A stretch of 64,000 nucleotides of DNA from Cavia porcellus (lineage: Eukaryota > Chordata > Mammalia > Rodentia > Caviidae). This document shows positions 48,714-61,914 of this stretch, piece after piece. The stretch lies in assembly GCF_034190915.1 (NCBI RefSeq), contig NW_026947503.1, positions 26,370,532 through 26,434,531 of the forward strand. Reading direction: 5' to 3'. Under the pieces are notes generated by a model that had not been told where the DNA came from, did not search any database, and was given only the letters and a program-made list of their open reading frames with translations. The number at the start of each line of letters is the position of its first letter. Position 1 is the stretch's first letter. The translations under genes were made by a program, and so were the position numbers.

Positions 48714-49446
48714 AAATTTCTATTCCAGCTTCCAAAAGCCTAGAGAATTTCTAATGTTCAAGAATTTATGTTGTCAGTTCAATCTTCTAAGGACAATTTA
48801 TAACAGTTTCAATGGAGAAAAGCGTTTCAAGATCCAAGTCAGAGACCAGAAACCTAACAGTCTACTGTAGACAGTGGCTCTAATTTCTAACACCTCTAGA
48901 TATACAGGGAGCATCTTGGTGCTATTAAGCTAGTGAGAGTATGTGTGGCATATCAGAGATTAGCTCTACACACTGGATTCGCCCAAAGTTCTAAGCTAAA
49001 AATCAGGAGACATTCGTTTACCTTCCCCTGCACATGTGTCCTCAGGTAGAAATTAAATTATGAGATTAGCAGGAAGGTTATGTAGAAAGCCTACGTACAG
49101 TATGGGTATTAATGATTATGGAGGGTGAAGGGTGTGTGTATGTGTGCTGGGGTAAAATGAGGGGCAGAAAGACTGCAAGAGCATTCCATTTAGAGATGGC
49201 AATACAGTAAAGGCCTAGAGGAGAAAGAGCGAGTAATATCAGAAAAACTAAAAAAAAAAAAAAAAAAAATCCTCCAAAATAGGTAGGATTTATGGCATAG
49301 GGATGAAATGGTGAGACACAGCATGAATGGAAAATTAAGCTTACAAAGACCAGCAAGAACTGGGGCTCTCACTGAATATATACCAACTGTTACCTGTATT
49401 GTGAGAACTCTTAAATGCAACAAAAATAATATTTAAAAAATATTTG

Positions 49447-49528
49447 CTGAGCCAGGCGGATTGCAAATTACCTGCCTGGATAACTTAGCAAGACTCTGTT
49501 TCAAGGAAAAAACAAAACAAAACAAAAA
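49447..49528 (+). mobile_element. Degenerate B1-like SINE
   Basis: GAGCCAGGCGGATTGC, AACTTAGCAAGACTCTGTTT and a (CAAAA)n tail suggest an internally deleted copy. Confidence 0.5.
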
Positions 49529-49759
49529 CTCTAAAAAGAAACAAAAAAATTAAAAGATATTGTATGACCCAAACCATGATTAACTTTTCAAATAGTTACT
49601 TTGCACTAGATTAATACTTAAGCTTTTTGTTATAATTATGGAGATTTTAAAAACTAACAACATGGTCTTGATCATTTATATACAGATGTGTAGTTTACTT
49701 TTGGAAAAAAACTGTGTAACATGGTCATTTTCTTTCTGAATAATTGCAGAGCATTTATT

Positions 49760-49882
49760 TTTTTTTTTAATTTTTTTTTTTTTTGGTTGTCTTTTTCTTT
49801 TTTTATCGGTACTGGGGATCGAACTCGCGACTGCCTGCTTGCAAGGCAGGCGCTTATGCCGCTGAGCTAAATTCCCAGCCCC
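49760..49882 (-). mobile_element. ID-type SINE
   Basis: The minus strand reads GGGGCTGGGAATTTAGCTCA to CCCAGTACCGATAAA and an A tail. The 14-bp target-site duplication GCARAGCATTTATT lies at 49746-49759 and 49883-49896, with one mismatch. Confidence 0.94.
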
Positions 49883-50002
49883 GCAAAGCATTTATTAAAA
49901 ACTTAATGAAAATACTTTCTTCAGATTTGGGCAGAAAAAGATAAAACATTCACCTCTGCATTACTGGTATACACTATATTTCAAATACATAGAAGACTTG
50001 GT

Positions 50003-50085
50003 CTGGGGTAGGTATCAATGGCAGAACACAGGTTTAACTTGTGTAAGGCTCTAAGTTGATCCTCAGCACAAAAAAAGGACAAAAA
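50003..50085 (+). mobile_element. Degenerate tRNA-derived SINE
   Basis: GTCTGGGGTAGGTATCAATGG, GGCTCTAAGTTGATCCTCAG and an A-rich tail resemble a decayed ID-type copy. Confidence 0.5.
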
Positions 50086-51574
50086 AACTCCCACTCAAAT
50101 CAAAGACATAGAAGTCTTTAAATAAAAAGTTTTGATTTGAACTTCCTAGATCATATAAAGTTCTTTATAAATTTCCAACATTGAAGAATCACAAAACATA
50201 AAAAGGCTACTGGCTGGAGTTGAGCTACAATCCAGTTGGTCTTCTGTGAACACTATAATAAATCTATACATATTTGCCTTACCAAAGTCATCTAAGTTTA
50301 TATTTTCTTTGATTTCTCATCAGTTTTTGATATGGCAAGATACAATTACAATAAAAATGTATGTTTCACTTACATAAATAATATATACAATTAATGTCTG
50401 ATTCTTTTTTAAAGTAAGCACAAATTAGAACTGTTGGGAAAGTGAACCCCATGCCTGTTGATGGCTGCACATTCAAGGACAACCGTGAATGACCTTGAAC
50501 AGTAGTGCATAAAAATACACTTATCACAGAAATGGCATGCTGGCTGCCAGTCAATACACGCCTCTCATTTGTTAGGAGGCGCTCCTGCTGTGAGTCCCTC
50601 ATTGCAATTTGCTTTTATTTCCTGGGCAAATGACAACTAGAAAATGAGGCAGCTTCTTTCTTGACCAAACTTAATCCAAAAAAAATGAGATGACAGCTGC
50701 AGTCATTCAAGTGTTACAGAACATTTTACACGTTTGTAAAAGGCATGATTGTATATTCTAAATATTATATCACTAAATGTGACAGCCAACAAGTTACCTC
50801 ACTTTCTTAGTCTACTTCATTAGCGGTAAGCAGTGTTTCAGAAACAGAATACTTTCTGCTTATGCCCTGTTCAATCTATTTTGCTAATTAAGAAACTGTG
50901 GTATAGGATGCAGAAAAACATCCAATTTAGAGACACAATATAGAATGTTTCCTTGCTAAAGTCTGACTTTGGAAACAATTAACTCTTGTCCTACATTTTT
51001 ATGATAATTAGTTCAATGAGTAGCTTACATTTTTCTAGAGTGCACAAATAGGTACACTTGCTAAAATAATTCACTTATACTATAGATATGTGCACATCTA
51101 TAAAGAAAGTTATTGTACAGCTATGAGTTTGCACTGCATTTACCATTTTGATGTAAGTATTTTCAGACTCAGTGATTTCCAGTCCTAGCTAGAGACACCT
51201 CTAAACATAGGACATTATTATAAGAGCCATGAAATTATCAGACTACCAAAACCAAAATAATTCTTCCTTTTAATTTAAAAAATATACATGTAGAAAGCAT
51301 TATAGAAGGGGAAAAATAAAAGGTATGAAAACCCCAAAGAATAACAATTAGGTATAGAAATAAACTCCAGAAATAATGTCTGTTTCAATAATTATTATCT
51401 TTATTTTATATGACTAACTATATAATCAAACATTTTCTATCCCAGTGTAAATGGGCCCAGTTTTCTAATTAGAGTTCACATCAGGGATTCTGTAACTATA
51501 AGTTTAGTTTTAGTTATGAATAAGAAACAGACTGAATATAGGTTAGTGGATGAACATAAATATGATGTTAAATT

Positions 51575-51858
51575 AAATTAGCCAGATACAAGAAATTAGA
51601 TTCTGTGAGATTCCATTTCTGTAAGGTTCTAAAACAAGGCAAAACTTCTCCACCAGGAAAATCGGCAATTGTCAAGGTCAGAAGACTGATTGCAGAGGCA
51701 GAAGGACACTTTTTGGAGCGATGGATATATTCTTACCCTGATTGTGGTGATGGTGATATGATTACACACATTTGCTATTATTTTTCATCAAATTACATGC
51801 TTTCAACCAATGAGTGTATTACATGTGCACCATACCTCATTAAAGCAGTTATACATAT
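51575..51858 (+). repeat. Old L1 3' end fragment
   Basis: GAGATTCCATTTCTGTAAGG, GATTGTGGTGATGGTGATAT, ACATGTGCACCATACCTCAT and TAAAGCAGTT follow the L1M 3' untranslated end. Confidence 0.75.
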
Positions 51859-54800
51859 GCATGTACAGAAAAATACATTATAAAAGAGTGAGTTGTGAGA
51901 TACTTTTGCTGCTGCTGCATGGAACCCCTGAAAATGGATGTGCAAAAGGCTCGCTACTTACAGCCTGAGACTAAATGGCTGTTCTCTGGGAGGTATTTGG
52001 AGTTTTCAACAGGTCTCAATGTAGAGAGTTCCAGCGCTGTCCCTTGGGGAATCTTAACCACAACCTACCATTTCTCAGTAAGGATTCCCTGTCTGTCAAT
52101 CAGCCCTAAGTGTTCTTTTCCTTGAATCCTGGCTCATCATTCTCTAGCAGACTTGGGTATGCAATGGTTCTTCCTGTTTCATATAAGCTACACATTTTTG
52201 CTCGGTTTACAATTGTGACTAATTATTCAGGACTGCTTATCCAAACTATTCTTAACTTTTTAAACAATTTAAAGTCCTAAATCTAAACTTACATCTTCAT
52301 TAGTCATTAATATTACATTCAATTTAAAAGGTAAAAGATCTAGAAAAGCAAAAGAATTCCAGAGTCTATAAACTTCTAAGCATTATAGAGTCTATAGTAG
52401 AAATTTATTAAGACCTATTACAAATAATAAATAGCGCAGCGCTAAAACTAACAGTGAGCTTTTTAGAGAGTAATAAAAACACATTTTAGGTATGTACCAG
52501 CAGACAGTTCTGAAAGGGAATTCCTTGTCACTGCAAGTTTGGGAGTAGTGCAGCTAATTAGCTGCTCTGTGAGTTTACCAATGTTCAACAAGTTAGTCTT
52601 CCAAAAAGAAAGATCACAAAGCCACTAAGGAACAAAGTGAGCAGGCCCAATAGGAAAAATAAATCTGCCTATGGAAGAATATGGTACATATAATTAAAAC
52701 CAAACCTGTAACAGGGCATGGAAAACAAAAGTAATATTCAATGAAGGAACAAAAAAAATGAATATTTTTCCATCATCCTTAAAGGATCCCTTCTTTATTA
52801 CTCATCAAGAAAAACAGGAAATTAAACAACACAGAATCTGTGAAATCATCATGAAAAACAGCAGAATACTATTCATTAAGCATTCTCCTCTCCTTGACCA
52901 CTCAGTTCTGTTCTATGACAGGCTCTCAAAAATATAAATGTAAGTTTAATTAATTAAATACAAATACTAATATATCTTCTAAAAAACCTTAATTTATTCA
53001 TTGACATCATCCCTAAATGTTCCTAAATGTATCTCCCAATCTCATACTTCACATACACGTTGTTACACTGTGTTACACTGTGTCCACACTGCTCCCAGGC
53101 CCAGGGTACCACAGCTCTGCCAGCCAACTATAGCACATGTGCAGGTCCAGAAGATAAGATACTTGTCTCGAGAATTTTGCTCCAAATTCAAATAAAGTAG
53201 AAGAAATTTTGCCAACACAGAGGAAAAAAAACTACAGGGGTCAGTAAATAGAGACCTGCTCTGCTCAGAAGACTGCCTCCGAAGGCCATGGCCTGGTCCA
53301 CTCTCTTGGGAAGGTTTCTGGCAATACGACTTCTGCCGTAAGTACACAGTTCTCTGTACTTCTCTATTTTCCTTCTGATTTGTTTGCCATTCCCTGGCAT
53401 TGCTGAGTTTATTGTATGGTTAACAGTGTAACAGCACTGAATTTTCTCCCAGAGTCTTGATTATCCTTCCTTGATTGTTTTTTCTACCATAATATATCTG
53501 CATCTCTTCTTGGTTGTCAACAGGAAGAAAATCTTTCCTGGATAGGTTTATTCTCAAGTCTACATCATTTTTCTGAACATTTTGTTTTGCTTTCTGAGCC
53601 ATTTTTATAGACATCTTTCATGGGCTAGAATGGCCCAAACTAATACAGAAGCTGACCCCATGGAGAAAGGTTGAAGAGTTTTTACTTCCCTTTCTTACTA
53701 TTTTAGTTACCTAGGAATAGAAGAGTTGTGTGGATTTCTTGTTATTCCCAACTGAAGTTTAATACATAACCACTATTTCAGATATATTATTTCCTAATGT
53801 TTATTTATTATTAAAATATTTATCTCTAGTATCTCTATCTACCTAACAATTACTTATCTACATTTCTGTACCAGAAAACATCCCCTTCAATTCTAAATTC
53901 TTCATCAAGTTTCTTCTAATCTAATACACACAAAACAAAAGTGCAGACAGATTTTGAGGAACAGAGCAAGACTGAACTTTGCTATTTATTTGCTATGAAA
54001 TCCCACATCAAATTGAAGGATTATATTGTCAGGAGTTTGTTTCACTGACATTCTCTGCAAGCTACTTTTTAATATAAAACTCTACGAATAGTTTGCTAAC
54101 TCTAACTTTATGCAGAGGACTTCTTTAAGTGTTGGAAATCATGAGATGAATTATACTTTCTATATGACATTCATACCGGTAGTTGGAAAATTGTTACAAG
54201 CTTATTTCTTTTATCTATTAAGTATTGTAATACACTGTCACAAACATGGCTCAATCAAAAAGAAGACCCGAAACTTTTCAAATTATTTAATACTTTTTAC
54301 ATTTTAAAGATATTTTCTCAATTTATAAGAATATTCTCGTTTATTTCTTTGTCATAAATGGTCACATTCAAATCAATACCAAAAAGATACTATTCCTTGG
54401 ATAAGATTAATGTCTATGTACACATTTTAAAAATAATAAAGTAAATTTTACTTTTTAGTAACTTGATTTTGTATAACGACATTTTACAAAGATTTCCACA
54501 GTTACACACACTATTTGACAACTAACTTATGAACAGTTATCCTAGCTCAACCCACCATTAATGTAATTCCATGTCAGAGGGGCTAGAAAAGCAAACAGCA
54601 CACTTAGATGAGTAATGAAGTTAAATGAGTAATTCAGAGTCACTAAGTCCATTGGCTTCAAGTCTGCTGATAAAATTCAATTCTTTTCTGGAGACCATTG
54701 GTCTCACCTAAACCATATGCTTACCTCCACGGTTTCGGAGGGCCTTTGAATATAATTTTATTTAATAGAACCTATAAAAATCCTGCATTATGCCAATAAA

Positions 54801-56305
54801 TGCAGTGTCAAATATGCATTTGTGGAAGGATGGCAGGGACTGACCTTCACCAGCCTGATGCTGAGTGTGAATCCTGGGAACCTGAACCCATCTTTCACAG
54901 CTCCATGAAGAAGGAGGCACATAGAATCCAAGACACTTGGTCTTCACTGCTTACATGGGGAGGCTTTGTGATAACAAACTTCTTTTGAGAAGTGACCTTA
55001 GCACTGACTTCCTAGGTTTTAAACAGGTCACGATGCCCAAATGTACACCCAATTTAGCTTCACTGTTTCTCAATGATTGTAAGGAAAGAAACACAGTAAG
55101 AGAGGTGACTTCTCCCCTTCCCTTCATCTTTCCTGTACAGGTTATCAAGAAAACTGGCTCCTCATAAGACTGGAATCTGGAAAGAGGAAAGTTTTCAACA
55201 CAGACACACATGGATTTATTATTTAATTAGGGGGACCCACGATCAAATAAAAGAACAAACCGAAAATGAAGATGATTTTCTTTTCCAACTTTTTGAGCTT
55301 TTGCTAGAAGACATTTCAAATCCCACTGTTGTTGGCAGTTGTTTGCTCATCTGCTGGTAATCTATTCATCTTTCTTCTGAAAAAGCTGGGATCAACTGAT
55401 CAATATGAATGCTAAAAAATACCCCAAGGTAAGTTAAGTAAGGAGTATTTTAAAGGGCTGAAATGATTTTTAAGGGCTTACTTATAGTCTTGTATGTATA
55501 TTTAAGACATTCCAAATAAGCAACTTTTCCTTCTTCTTTTCGGTTGTCAAAGTCTATCTATCTGCTCACACAGAAACGAAACCTTTGGACAATTCAGCAT
55601 AAATCCTGCTTCACTTTGCCAGGAAACAATATACACATATTTACAATCACAATGCATTGTTAGTATAACTTCTGACTTCAGTCATTAATACCTAGCCTTA
55701 CAAATCTAATAGCAAATGCCCCCCAGATCTGACCCTCGGGGAAATTCACGAATGAATGTTGTCTTTTCAGCTAACACTTCGGCTTTGCCTCAGATGTTTA
55801 CAAGTGTGATAAACATTTATTTTTTTTCTATATCTGCCACTACTGTGAGGTTATTGATCAAATCAGACTTGAAAACACTCTGCTAGAGACCATGGAGAAG
55901 GATATATATTGTTTCTGAAAAGTAATTGCTTCCTTTCCTCTGAACAATTCATTGTTTATCCAGGTTTGTCTTAAATTTGCTTTTTTTTAGGTCATTGCAA
56001 GACACTATTTTTTATAAAATGCTCGAGAAATTTAAGATTTAAATTCTAAACTTTCCCTAACATTAAATTCAGGTAACACTGTTTCTGGTTAAGAAATGCT
56101 ATTCTTTGTCATTTCTCCTGCACGAAGTCCAGAAAAGACTCAGTTTCTTTCCTTTCAGTATATTTAAAGGGAAATTTTATAAAACGACACATGTTCTTTT
56201 CTGTATCACTTAGAATCAAGTTATACTATGTACAGGAATGAATTCCCTATAATGATTGCAATCATTAATGCACCAATAAATTTAATAAAAATAAATAAAA
56301 AATTA

Positions 56306-56400
56306 GGGCTGGGATATAACTCAGCAGCACAGCGTCTACCTGGCAAACAGGAGGTTGTGAGTTCAATCCTCAGCACCAAAAATAAGTAAATGAATGGAAT
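56306..56400 (+). mobile_element. ID-type SINE, older subfamily
   Basis: The sequence reads GGGCTGGGATATAACTCAGC and GAGTTCAATCCTCAGCACCA, followed by an AAGTAAA-type tail. The 3' end CAGCACCA differs from the GGTACCGAT end of the young copies. Confidence 0.85.
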
Positions 56401-56460
56401 GAATAAAGCAAGTAAGTAAACAAGTAAACAAATTTAAACTTTCATCTGAAAAACATACAA

Positions 56461-56486
56461 CCCTGAAATACTTGTTGACTGTATTA
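56461..56486 (+). repeat. 26-bp exact direct repeat, copy 1
   Basis: CCCTGAAATACTTGTTGACT plus GTATTA recurs exactly at 58398-58423. Confidence 0.9.
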
Positions 56487-56765
56487 TGCCTATAATTCCA
56501 GCACTTGAGAGACTGAGGCAGGAGGATTGTTGCCAGTTTAAGATCAGCCTGGGTTAGAAAGTGAGCTCAGGGGCTGGGGATTTAGCTCAGCGGCATAAGC
56601 ACCTGCCTTGCAAGCAGGCAGTCGTGAGTTCGATCCCCCGGTACCGATAAACAAGGAAAAAGACAAAAAAAAAAAAAAAAAAAGAGAAAAGAAAAAGGAA
56701 GTGAGCACAAAGCCAGCCTGAAGTGCACAGCAAGACCCTGTCTCAAAAAGACCAAAACAAAACGA
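56480..56765 (+). mobile_element. B1-like 7SL-derived SINE (split)
   Basis: The left part reads TGCCTATAATTCCAGCACTT and GACTGAGGCAGGAGGATTG. The right part reads CCAGCCTGAAGTGCACAGC and AAGACCCTGTCTCAAAAAG. Together these give the usual 7SL-type SINE order, interrupted by the ID element at 56571-56690. Confidence 0.85.
56571..56690 (+). mobile_element. ID-type SINE nested in a B1-like SINE
   Basis: The sequence runs from GGGCTGGGGATTTAGCTCAG through GAGTTCGATCCC to GGTACCGATAAA and an A-rich tail. The flanks AAGTGAGC(TCA) before and AAGTGAGC(ACA) after form the target-site duplication. It splits a B1-like SINE into 56480-56570 and 56699-56765. Confidence 0.92.
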
Positions 56766-57429
56766 AACCCCAAAAATCAGAGAGTAAATGTTTATGTGAT
56801 CATTACAGGCTAAAAATAATAAAGAAAATTAATAGCAAAAGAGAGACTATCTGGCTGGTGCCGGAGGCCTGGTTCTTTAGTCCCATTCTGTACTGGTTGC
56901 CAGGCTCTGCTGTGCCCTCCCAATAGTTCTGGGCATTTCTGCTTCCCTTGGGGTTTACCTCCCAATTGGATCAACTGCCAGAAAGTTGAAGGGATTCAAA
57001 ACTTTTGCCACAGCATGATTTGTAAACCTACCAAGTACCTAATTTCATTTGTATTCTGGTAAGTTATCATAATGGTATTTTAATTCTCTTTCTGAAAATG
57101 TGAATTTTAAATGGTTTCAGTACTTTATGAACTTTAAAGACAAACAAACACAAGACAAGCAAAAAGCGCAGTGGCCAGCCCCTCATCAGTCCTCATGCAG
57201 AGAACAGACTCTTGTGAGCAGCTCCTTCTGAGCAGAAACAGATTCTCAATCAATGTGTGTTACAGAAATTATTCTGTACATGGATGAATGAGGGAGGTGG
57301 GCAGGAACCACAGCCAGCTTCGTACCAAGTACGTCTGGCCCACTTTACGAAGTGGGACGTGTTGATACTCTGCTCCCTTTGGCAAGTCCTTTCAAATTAC
57401 TGCTCTATTCTTTCATTTGAGATCATTAA

Positions 57430-57473
57430 GCCTCAAAAGCAGTGAGTAATTCCAGCTTCTGGCTCTGTGCAGT
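57430..57473 (+). repeat. 44-bp direct repeat, copy 1
   Basis: GCCTCAAAAGCAGTGAGTAA and the following TTCCAGCTTCTGGCTCTGTG recur at 58639-58682 with one mismatch. Confidence 0.9.
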
Positions 57474-58397
57474 CATCTGTATCTGGAGAGAGAGAACCCT
57501 GGATAAACTACCCTTCTACCTACAGATGCAGTCTGACCTTTGTGACAGTGCCTGGGGAAAGGCACCCAGTGGCATGTGAACCATTTGGTAACTCAATCTG
57601 GAGATTCAGTCCTGGCGGGAGGTGGGTGTGGGAGCATCAGGACCTGGCAGCACCTGTGTGGGTCCCACGAGCTCTTTTGGACTCTCAGGTGTGACACTTT
57701 CCGGTATAAAGACAATGCTGTAGGAATTTGGGGTGAAGGGTTGGAGGTATGGATCAAAAATAGATGACCTTGGATAGGACTCAAAAGAAAGTTGTGATTT
57801 CAAATAATTCCAGTGGTGTATACTAAACACAGCATGAATTATGCTTGAAACATAACTTTTAACACATGGTAAAGGCCGTTCTAGGAGTATGCAACTTGTA
57901 ACCAGTAGCCTGGTTACAACTTAATATCTCCCCACACCAAATAGGAGCTATCCACTCTACATCCATTTATGCCATTGTAGAACAAAACTGCAACTTTTAT
58001 AACCTTAAACTCTTCTTTGACTGGAGCCCTGGGAACAACCACTTTGAAGAAGAACTCCTCCCTTCACTTCAGGTAGAGGTATGCTTCTGAGGAAACCGGC
58101 AGGACTCAGCCAATGGGAGGTTTCTGCCGGCCCACCTCCCTCTGCATTTATCCTGCAACCAGAGGTGGCCACTAAGCCCACCAGCATCGCCTTCAGAGTT
58201 TAGTACCCTTAGCTTTATACCAGGCTCGGAAAGTTCAGAAGTGTGAATTTCAAAAGAAAATTGTTTGTGTTTCTCATGGGGCTAGCTTGTATTATTCCAG
58301 TAAGACAAATATTTGATGAGCAGCTAAAATGTTGAATAGTTTCAGCAACTTTTATGATAATTTGGCAGTTTATTCATCTGAGAAATATACAACAGTA

Positions 58398-58423
58398 CCC
58401 TGAAATACTTGTTGACTGTATTA
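58398..58423 (+). repeat. 26-bp exact direct repeat, copy 2
   Basis: This is an exact copy of 56461-56486. It lies 216 bp upstream of the copied 44-bp segment at 58639. Confidence 0.9.
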
Positions 58424-58638
58424 GTAAATTGATTGCTACTCCTGGAAATTTAGCACTGTTTAGCCTACTATATGTGAACCTGGTAAAATCCTTCCCATGA
58501 CTGAAGAGAGGTTCTGCTTGGAAGTTTGAAAGACTGAACATGTGTTAGAGTAGAATGAAGCTCAGTTTTTTTCTCAGAACAGTCACTACAGAGTATAGCT
58601 CACACAAAAATCTACCAACAGAGGTTACCAAAAACCTT

Positions 58639-58682
58639 GCCTCAAAAGCAGGGAGTAATTCCAGCTTCTGGCTCTGTGCAGT
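58639..58682 (+). repeat. 44-bp direct repeat, copy 2
   Basis: This copy of 57430-57473 lies just upstream of the ID SINE at 58705. Confidence 0.9.
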
Positions 58683-58704
58683 GATACCTTAAAAGCACAG
58701 GGTC

Positions 58705-58805
58705 GGGGCTGGGGATTTAGCTCAGCGGCATAAGTGCCTGCCTTGCAAGCAGGCAGTCCTGGGTTTGATCCCCGTTACCGATAAAAAGGAAAAAGACACA
58801 CACAA
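58705..58805 (+). mobile_element. ID-type SINE
   Basis: The body reads GGGGCTGGGGATTTAGCTCA to CCGTTACCGATAAAAAGG. The perfect 14-bp target-site duplication AAAAGCACAGGGTC lies at 58691-58704 and 58806-58819. Confidence 0.95.
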
Positions 58806-58816
58806 AAAAGCACAGG

Positions 58817-58940
58817 GTCACCCAGAAATGGGGGCATAAATCTATAATCTTAGCACTCTGGGAGGCTGAGGCAGGAGGATGCCAAGTTTGAATTGAGCTT
58901 GGGCAACTTAACAAGTCTGAGACCCCGTCTCAAAAACGAA
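58817..58940 (+). mobile_element. B1-like SINE
   Basis: TAATCTTAGCACTCTGGGAG, GCTGAGGCAGGAGGATGCCA and GAGACCCCGTCTCAAAAACG mark a 7SL-type monomer, immediately 3' of the ID element at 58705. Confidence 0.8.
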
Positions 58941-60895
58941 TGCATGTATGAATGAGTGCTGAGAAACAAAAAAAAACAGAGCCTGCTAAAATATGCACTT
59001 GCAAATGTAAACATATTCATCCAGTGTTCATAACAGTTTATAATTTAGTTATTCAGAAAAATTTTTAGGGGTGGCAAAACAAAAAAGTCTCAGAATTTAA
59101 GAAGACTTTTCTATTAAGACAAAAAAATCATCTTAAATTGCAAAAAAATTAATAAAATACTGAAAAAGGAAAAAACCCTCAGAAATGCTAAAAGAATTTC
59201 CATTTCCTGCCACAGAGACACACACAGAAAAATGACTAATGTCCTTTTAAATAGTAATGGGTGAGTAGTCATATTTGTTCCATTTTAATTAACCACATGA
59301 AATATGTGACAGGTCAGCAAGCAGGAATCCACTTCCCCAGGCCGTGCCGCTCAGCGGATTGACAACTTGATTCCTGCCAAACATGTACCCCGTAACCTGG
59401 AGATCATCCTGGGAGACAGCCGGCCACTTTACAGGAAAACATCACTCCTACGAAAGGGTCCCCCATGAATTAGGATGAGCAGGAACTCCTCCTCTGCCAC
59501 CATCACCACCACACACCACATCCACCAACCTCCTCCCTAGACAGAAGCTCCCATGACAGCCTGCACGAAGTGCCTCATTAACACGCCTGCCTACAAAGGA
59601 GCTTTCACTGAGTAAAAAGCTGCCAACGCCTTTTGGGGAGACTGAGGTACATTAGATACATGTTTGCATTTCTTTTGACACAAATTCAATTTTTTAAGAG
59701 CCTTTTACCCTAGACATGACATCAAACTTTTACATTAATAAAAATTTAAAATCACAGTCCTGAACGATGTGGCTTTAGAGAGTGGTCAGCAACTTTACTA
59801 TTTTTCTAGGCAGTCTCGTTTCATGATAGAAAATGGCTCCATTCCAAAAGAAAAAAAAATTAAATTGATTACTTGGTCAGCCCTGGCATGCACAGTATCC
59901 ACAGGCTTTGTGATAGGAGTTAAGCATTAGGAAGACTGTTATGAAAAACTATTTTTTAAAATTCTGAATTCTTTCTTTCAGATACACAGTAATTTCTTAA
60001 ACTTGGTGGTACATATTTAAGTAAGCGAGTATTTTAAAAATGTCAGGACGACCTTGTGCTTTCCTCTTTCTAGGAGGTAGTTTATTGGTCGATGGATAGT
60101 GCCTCCTTCCCCCATCATTCTACTGCATTTAACCTACTTGTCACACGTATAAAATAGAATGGGAAGTCAGCTACCGCCACTATTACTTTCCGTAGCTTTG
60201 GCTTTGGGAGGCAGATGATGTCAGGAAATACCTAGCTATTAGTGTAGCAAGTTCAGCTGCAGTATGAATCACTGCGGAGGTCATGAGGGTTGCAGCAATC
60301 CTAACACTAGCTGGGTTTAAAGACTTCCCTCATTCAAGTCCCAAATGAAAGGCAAACAACGAACAGACTGGGGACCTGTGTCTTGATGAAAATCTTAACA
60401 ATGAATGGCACACTGCAGGCCCTCCTGACCATCCTATTCCTGAACTTCCACGTCAGTGGGACATTGGGAAATTGGATGACTGGCTTTAATTAGTCACAGG
60501 ACAGGACCGGAAAAGATAATGCAGCAAGGAAGGTCTGTACCACTTGCCTGTACCATTTGCCTTTATTGCATTGTATTACATTGTCTTTCCAAGAACTTAC
60601 TACCTCATCACTTGGAATAGCTCTTTATTACCGTCCTCTATGTTCTATGTGGCCCTAACCTTAAACTTTTAATTCATACTTCTAATTAGGACCCAAGACA
60701 TTCTTAGAATGAACTATGACTATGCTCAATATTGCTAGAAACATATTATTTTATATTTTTAGAAAAAATTCAAAATTTTTAATTTTGAAATTGGTACAAA
60801 AATTCACTCCTTTGGGACTAACCTCTGTATGTAAATACCCCATGCAATCCCATATTTCTCTTGATACTATCATTTTTGAGATGTCTTAGTTTATT

Positions 60896-60996
60896 TTTTT
60901 TTTCTTTTTTCTTTTTTATTGGTACCGGGGATCGAACTCACAACCGCCTGCTTGCAAGGCAGGTGCTTATGTCGCTGAGCTAAATCCCTAGCCCCA
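60896..60996 (-). mobile_element. ID-type SINE
   Basis: The minus strand reads GGGGCTAGGGATTTAGCTCA to GGTACCAATAAA. The perfect 15-bp target-site duplication ATGTCTTAGTTTATT lies at 60881-60895 and 60997-61011. Confidence 0.95.
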
Positions 60997-61458
60997 ATGT
61001 CTTAGTTTATTAAGAAACACTCTACACAGGCAGCATCATCTTTATAAAGATATTCTATAGTTTCTCTCCAATCTAAAAATGCAGAGTTACCGTGTCAAGT
61101 TGATTGTCCCACAAAAAAGGCAGGTACTTCCTCTTCAGCTCAAAGCATTCACATCCACGCATTTTGCTACTGTGTATCTATCTCGGGAATGGATTCTTGG
61201 GTTGAAAGAGTGTTTACAGAAGACCAGCTGTCTTAACCAAGGTAGGTAAGGAAAAAGGAAGTTGTTATTTGATTAGCTGAATTATTCTTTTTCATTATGA
61301 GTGCTTTATGAAATTACACAGCATGGGCTTGAGGTTACATTACACTGAGCAGACCTCATGCTTTCAATTCTAATTAGTATGATTCATTAGAAGAAGAAAT
61401 GGAAAATGTTAAAAACTGACCAAAAGATACTCACAACAAAAAGAATAGCAATTTTCTA

Positions 61459-61490
61459 TTCAAACGGTTCAAAGGCACGAACCGTTTGAA
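61459..61490. repeat. Perfect inverted repeat, 12-bp arms, 8-bp loop
   Basis: TTCAAACGGTTC (61459-61470) is the exact reverse complement of GAACCGTTTGAA (61479-61490). The loop is AAAGGCAC. Each arm keeps a CpG. Confidence 0.95.
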
Positions 61491-61914
61491 CATCTTATTA
61501 AATAGTGCAAAAATTCATAGTGAGAAATTTAACTGAATGGCATGGATCCTCCCCAGTAACAGTTTATTCCTCTGAAGAGATGTATAGAATAACATTTGAA
61601 AGCAGAATATTGTAACAGCAGATTGTAAATAACATTGGGCAGTGTTGTTATCAATCCAGATTCTTTTTTCTTTCTCGCTCTGTGTTCACTCATGTTTCTA
61701 TCTATACTGAAGGCTGCCATGGGCCCAGTGTGGTTCACAAACCTGTTCTCTTTGGTTCACATGAGCTTTACAAGTTTTAGAGCTGTTTTCTCTCACCAGT
61801 GGGGCAGGCACTCTCTGGTCCAGTTACCAGTCCCTCACTCTCCTTCAAGACATATCTAAATCTCATCTGACTAGTTCCTCCCTCGTGGTTTTCTTCTTTT
61901 CGTTTTGCCTTTCT

